Below, piece after piece: positions 5,180 to 7,015 of a stretch of 7,015 nucleotides of DNA. A model generated the notes under the pieces. The model had not been told where the DNA came from and made no database searches. It saw nothing but the letters and a program-made list of their open reading frames with translations. Both the position numbers and the translations under genes were made by a program. Positions within the stretch are counted from its first letter, which is position 1. Every line of letters starts with the position of its first letter. Source of the stretch: Armatimonadota bacterium. GTDB lineage: Bacteria > Armatimonadota > Fimbriimonadia > Fimbriimonadales > Fimbriimonadaceae. The stretch lies in NCBI GenBank assembly GCA_023428805.1, contig JAEYWW010000380.1:1-7015 (forward strand), in the 5' to 3' direction.

Positions 5180-5737
5180 CTACTGAGAGGACTCCGGCCA
5201 CACTTGACGTTCCCACTTGCGCGGCAGGGGCATGGATCGAAATCTTGATTCAATCATGGGGATGCGCCGGGATGGCTGCGGAAGGCGCTCTGCTCGGATA
5301 TCTTTTGCCGCGACCCCAAACCAGATGCCGGGAGCAAACATCACTCGATGCTCGAATCTGCCGTCCGGCAGAACATCAGCCTCGTGGTAGGCAAGATCAT
5401 ACTTGTGCATTCTATGACTGGTCGTGCTTCTGCAGATTTCCTGAAGTGATTCCAGTTCCATGACTTGGGCTTCTGAATACTTAAGCCTGAGATCGGAATA
5501 ACCCATCTGAAGATGCCCGCAACGCATGCGAATGACCAGGTCTGCCTTGGCTTCGTCATGCCAAACTTGCACGATCAGACCGTCCTCCAATCCGCAAGGT
5601 CGGACGATTTTCTGCAGATCAGCGGGGAGGCTTGATTCAATCCGATCAAGGTGCTTGCAGTATCTTTTGTAGACCTTGCCAAACCACCCGTCGAATCCAC
5701 AGAATTTTTCGTAATCTTCGGCTTTGAAAAAATTCAA
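5180..5737 (-). CDS. Uncharacterised 185-residue soluble protein (possibly DUF4085-like), TTG start
   Basis: I do not recognise this protein with certainty. It has no signal peptide or membrane helix. The N-terminus (NFFKAEDYEKF, then WFGKVYKRYCKHLDRIESSLPADLQKI, 18-44) and the body with HDEAKADLVIRMRCG (60-74) and RFEHRVMFAPGIWFGVAAKDI (127-147) recall DUF4085 proteins, which begin with a 'FFTKE'-like segment followed by 'Y...L..LP..L', then an 'HD' strand and a final strand pattern. That match is from memory. TTG at 5735-5737 directly follows an in-frame TGA; no ATG occurs before residue 71, so TTG is the most plausible start, although no ribosome site precedes it. It lies 64 bases after the SRPBCC gene and ends 75 bases before the BlaI operators. 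It may share the upstream transcript. Confidence 0.65.
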   Translation of the reverse strand: MNFFKAEDYEKFCGFDGWFGKVYKRYCKHLDRIESSLPADLQKIVRPCGLEDGLIVQVWHDEAKADLVIRMRCGHLQMGYSDLRLKYSEAQVMELESLQEICRSTTSHRMHKYDLAYHEADVLPDGRFEHRVMFAPGIWFGVAAKDIRAERLPQPSRRIPMIESRFRSMPLPRKWERQVWPESSQ

Positions 5738-5801
5738 TCAAGCATCATTCTAGGCTGCAGCCTCGCCGCTAAAGCATTGCGCTGGAGATCTCGCATTGAA
5801 A

Positions 5802-6413
5802 TCAGTCGAACTTTGCTTTCAGCCGATTCAACGCCTCGCCCCATGCGGCTCGACAGCCATCGGCTTCGGGACGGTTTTGGATTCGGGTGGAGTTGACCGT
5901 GATCGCGGTCTTGCCGTTCTTGTCGGCGAGCATCGCGTCGATCAGCCAGTCGGAGACTGCACCAGTAGGACGCCAGATGAAGCGCACATCTTTGCCAGGG
6001 CGCAGGCGGAGCCATTTCCCCTGGCCGTCGGCATTGCCGAACTCCTCACCCTCGGCAGACCCGCCTGACAAGCCTTCGCCGAACCATTCGGAAAGTCCTG
6101 CGGGAGTTGAAAAAGCCGTGTAAGTCGCTTCAATCGGCGCATTGACCGTTTTGGTCGAGCAGATTCCGTAGCCTTCGGCGAGGCCATCCTTCTTGACCTG
6201 GCCCTTGTGGGATTCGTATTCGGTGGCGATGGTGGTCGCCCACCAGCCATCCTTATTCGTCATCTCATAGATGCGATTCACACTCTCCCGGCGGCCCAGC
6301 TTGATGCCGTCGATCTCATCGAGATAGGCATAAAGCTCGCCGATCGTGCGCCCGGTCGCAGCCTTGCAGGCTTCGTCGGTGTAGGGTTTTTCAGATTCAA
6401 AGTTAACTTTCAT
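5802..6413 (-). CDS. DUF4287 / SRPBCC (AHSA1-like) two-domain protein
   Basis: A 203-residue cytosolic protein. Residues 10-68 (TGRTIGELYAYLDEI at 20-34, then GWWATTIATEYE at 56-67) fit the small helical DUF4287 domain. After a linker (KDGLAEGYG, 75-83), residues 84-203 form an SRPBCC/START-like fold of the AHSA1 type: STKTVNAPIEATYTAFSTPAGLSEWFG (86-112), strands GKWLRLRPGKDVRFIWRP (132-149), the AITVNSTRIQ strand (170-179), and the closing helix CRAAWGEALNRLKAKF (187-202). AHSA1-like proteins bind hydrophobic ligands or act with Hsp90-like partners; the role here is unknown. The AHSA1 motifs 'W...fnA...'-'W...L..L' are met by the WGEALNRLK end. The ATG has a weak GAAAG site. It starts 16 bases after the stop of the TetR repressor gene on the same strand, consistent with one operon under TetR control. 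Confidence 0.85.
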   Translation of the reverse strand: MKVNFESEKPYTDEACKAATGRTIGELYAYLDEIDGIKLGRRESVNRIYEMTNKDGWWATTIATEYESHKGQVKKDGLAEGYGICSTKTVNAPIEATYTAFSTPAGLSEWFGEGLSGGSAEGEEFGNADGQGKWLRLRPGKDVRFIWRPTGAVSDWLIDAMLADKNGKTAITVNSTRIQNRPEADGCRAAWGEALNRLKAKFD

Positions 6414-6429
6414 GTGCTTTCAGCAACCG

Positions 6430-7015
6430 TCACCAGCCGCTATCCTCTCGCCCACGTGGAGCGGCCCAGGTCGTGCCGTCGGAAATCAATCGCTCGAAAT
6501 GCTCCCTTAGCTGGCTGATCGCCTGATCGAAGGGTTCGATGCTCCGCCAAGATCGGGCGAGCATGACGGCGCCTTCCATAACGGCGAGGATGTGGATCGC
6601 AAGGGCGCGGCGGTCGGTTTCCGCCGGCAGTCGGTCCTTCGCGAGCTCCAGGTTCTCCTCCATCGCGGCCACCCAGTTTTTGAAGTTTGTCAGCAGAAGT
6701 TTGCGGGCGTTGGGATGGGTGTTGACGAGTTCCAGCGCCAGGTTGCCGATGGGGCATCCCTGCTCGAATTCGAGAAAGAGAAGCATCTGGCGATAGCCGT
6801 CGAGAACGCCGAAGATGCGCTCGACTGGGTCGGAAACGCGATCATAGACCGGCTGGAGCAGGGCGTCCCAGATGTGATCCCGATACCACTCCAGCACGGC
6901 GATCAGGAGGTCTTCTTTTGTGGGGAAGAAGTGATAAAGGCTCCCGCTGTTGACCCCGGCGTGCTTGAGGATCTGGGCAACCCCGGTCGCGTGGTACCCC
7001 TGGATCATGAAGAGG
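6430..7015 (-). CDS. TetR/AcrR-family transcriptional repressor, N-terminus cut by window end
   Basis: A cytosolic repressor lacking its first residues because the gene continues past base 7015. The frame is open to the end, reading L-F-M-I-Q-G-Y-H-A-T-G-V, which is the end of helix 1 in the usual 'LF...GY..T.V' motif, so the ATG at 7006-7008 is an internal methionine rather than the start. The helix-turn-helix follows (VAQILKHAGVNSGSLYHFFP, then TKEDLL). The C-terminal ligand/dimer region shows GCPIGNLALEL with N-H-P-N-A-R, typical of a common TetR C-terminal group (LmrA/YxaF-like). It is the upstream gene of the DUF4287-SRPBCC protein and probably regulates that operon and itself. The operator must lie outside the window. 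The inducer is unknown. Confidence 0.93.
   Translation of the reverse strand, partial: LFMIQGYHATGVAQILKHAGVNSGSLYHFFPTKEDLLIAVLEWYRDHIWDALLQPVYDRVSDPVERIFGVLDGYRQMLLFLEFEQGCPIGNLALELVNTHPNARKLLLTNFKNWVAAMEENLELAKDRLPAETDRRALAIHILAVMEGAVMLARSWRSIEPFDQAISQLREHFERLISDGTTWAAPRGREDSGW

Noticed and set aside
5752..5763. Perfect 12-base palindrome AGGCTGCAGCCT after the SRPBCC gene
   Set aside because: No loop and no T-run follow, so it is not a terminator; it is short enough to occur by chance.
5734..6015. Minus-strand frame of 93 codons
   Set aside because: It overlaps the DUF4287-SRPBCC gene in another frame and has no domain-like sequence.

Overview
The window is bacterial DNA with dense short-spaced genes, two canonical tRNA genes and a BlaI/M56 signalling pair. 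Most of it is fairly GC-rich (about 55-68% in the stretches I counted). The lineage cannot be fixed from sequence alone. From memory, the degenerate Fic/Doc-like protein and the many BlaI/M56 pairs recall Armatimonadota or Planctomycetota, but this is a weak hint.

Left edge (1-612, minus): the first 204 codons of a TauE/SafE (TSUP) anion exporter that runs off the window and has no ATG/GTG start; a CTG start is the best fit. Next comes an insert on the plus strand (670-2059). A tRNA-Gly(TCC) and a tRNA-Gly(CCC) flank two AT-richer, nearly abutting genes (927-1484 and 1487-1921). The first encodes a Panacea-domain (DUF4065, SocA/PanA-like) protein. The second encodes a small protein whose N-terminus looks like a PemK/MazF-type beta-barrel. 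This is most simply read as a toxin-antitoxin module with a poorly characterised toxin, and it is the most interesting item here.

Centre (2072-5110, minus): a two-gene unit encodes a Fic/Doc-like protein whose Fic motif has lost its catalytic residues (2401-2904) and a small two-helix membrane protein (2072-2392). Upstream of it, separated by a perfect 8-bp hairpin, is a BlaI-type repressor gene (4676-5056). It overlaps by ATGA an M56 membrane metallopeptidase gene (2964-4679). The M56 protein has the zinc site of BlaR1 but an unfamiliar proline-rich C-terminal region in place of a penicillin-binding sensor. A consensus-like promoter upstream of blaI is overlaid by two mirror-image ACTAC-N4-GTAGT operators, which implies autoregulation.

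Right edge (5180-7015, minus): a TetR-family repressor, missing its N-terminus at the window end, lies 16 nt upstream of a DUF4287-SRPBCC (AHSA1-like) fusion gene, probably as one operon. An unrecognised 185-residue cytosolic protein with a TTG start follows. All protein genes outside the tRNA-flanked insert are on the minus strand, so the insert stands out in strand, composition and content.
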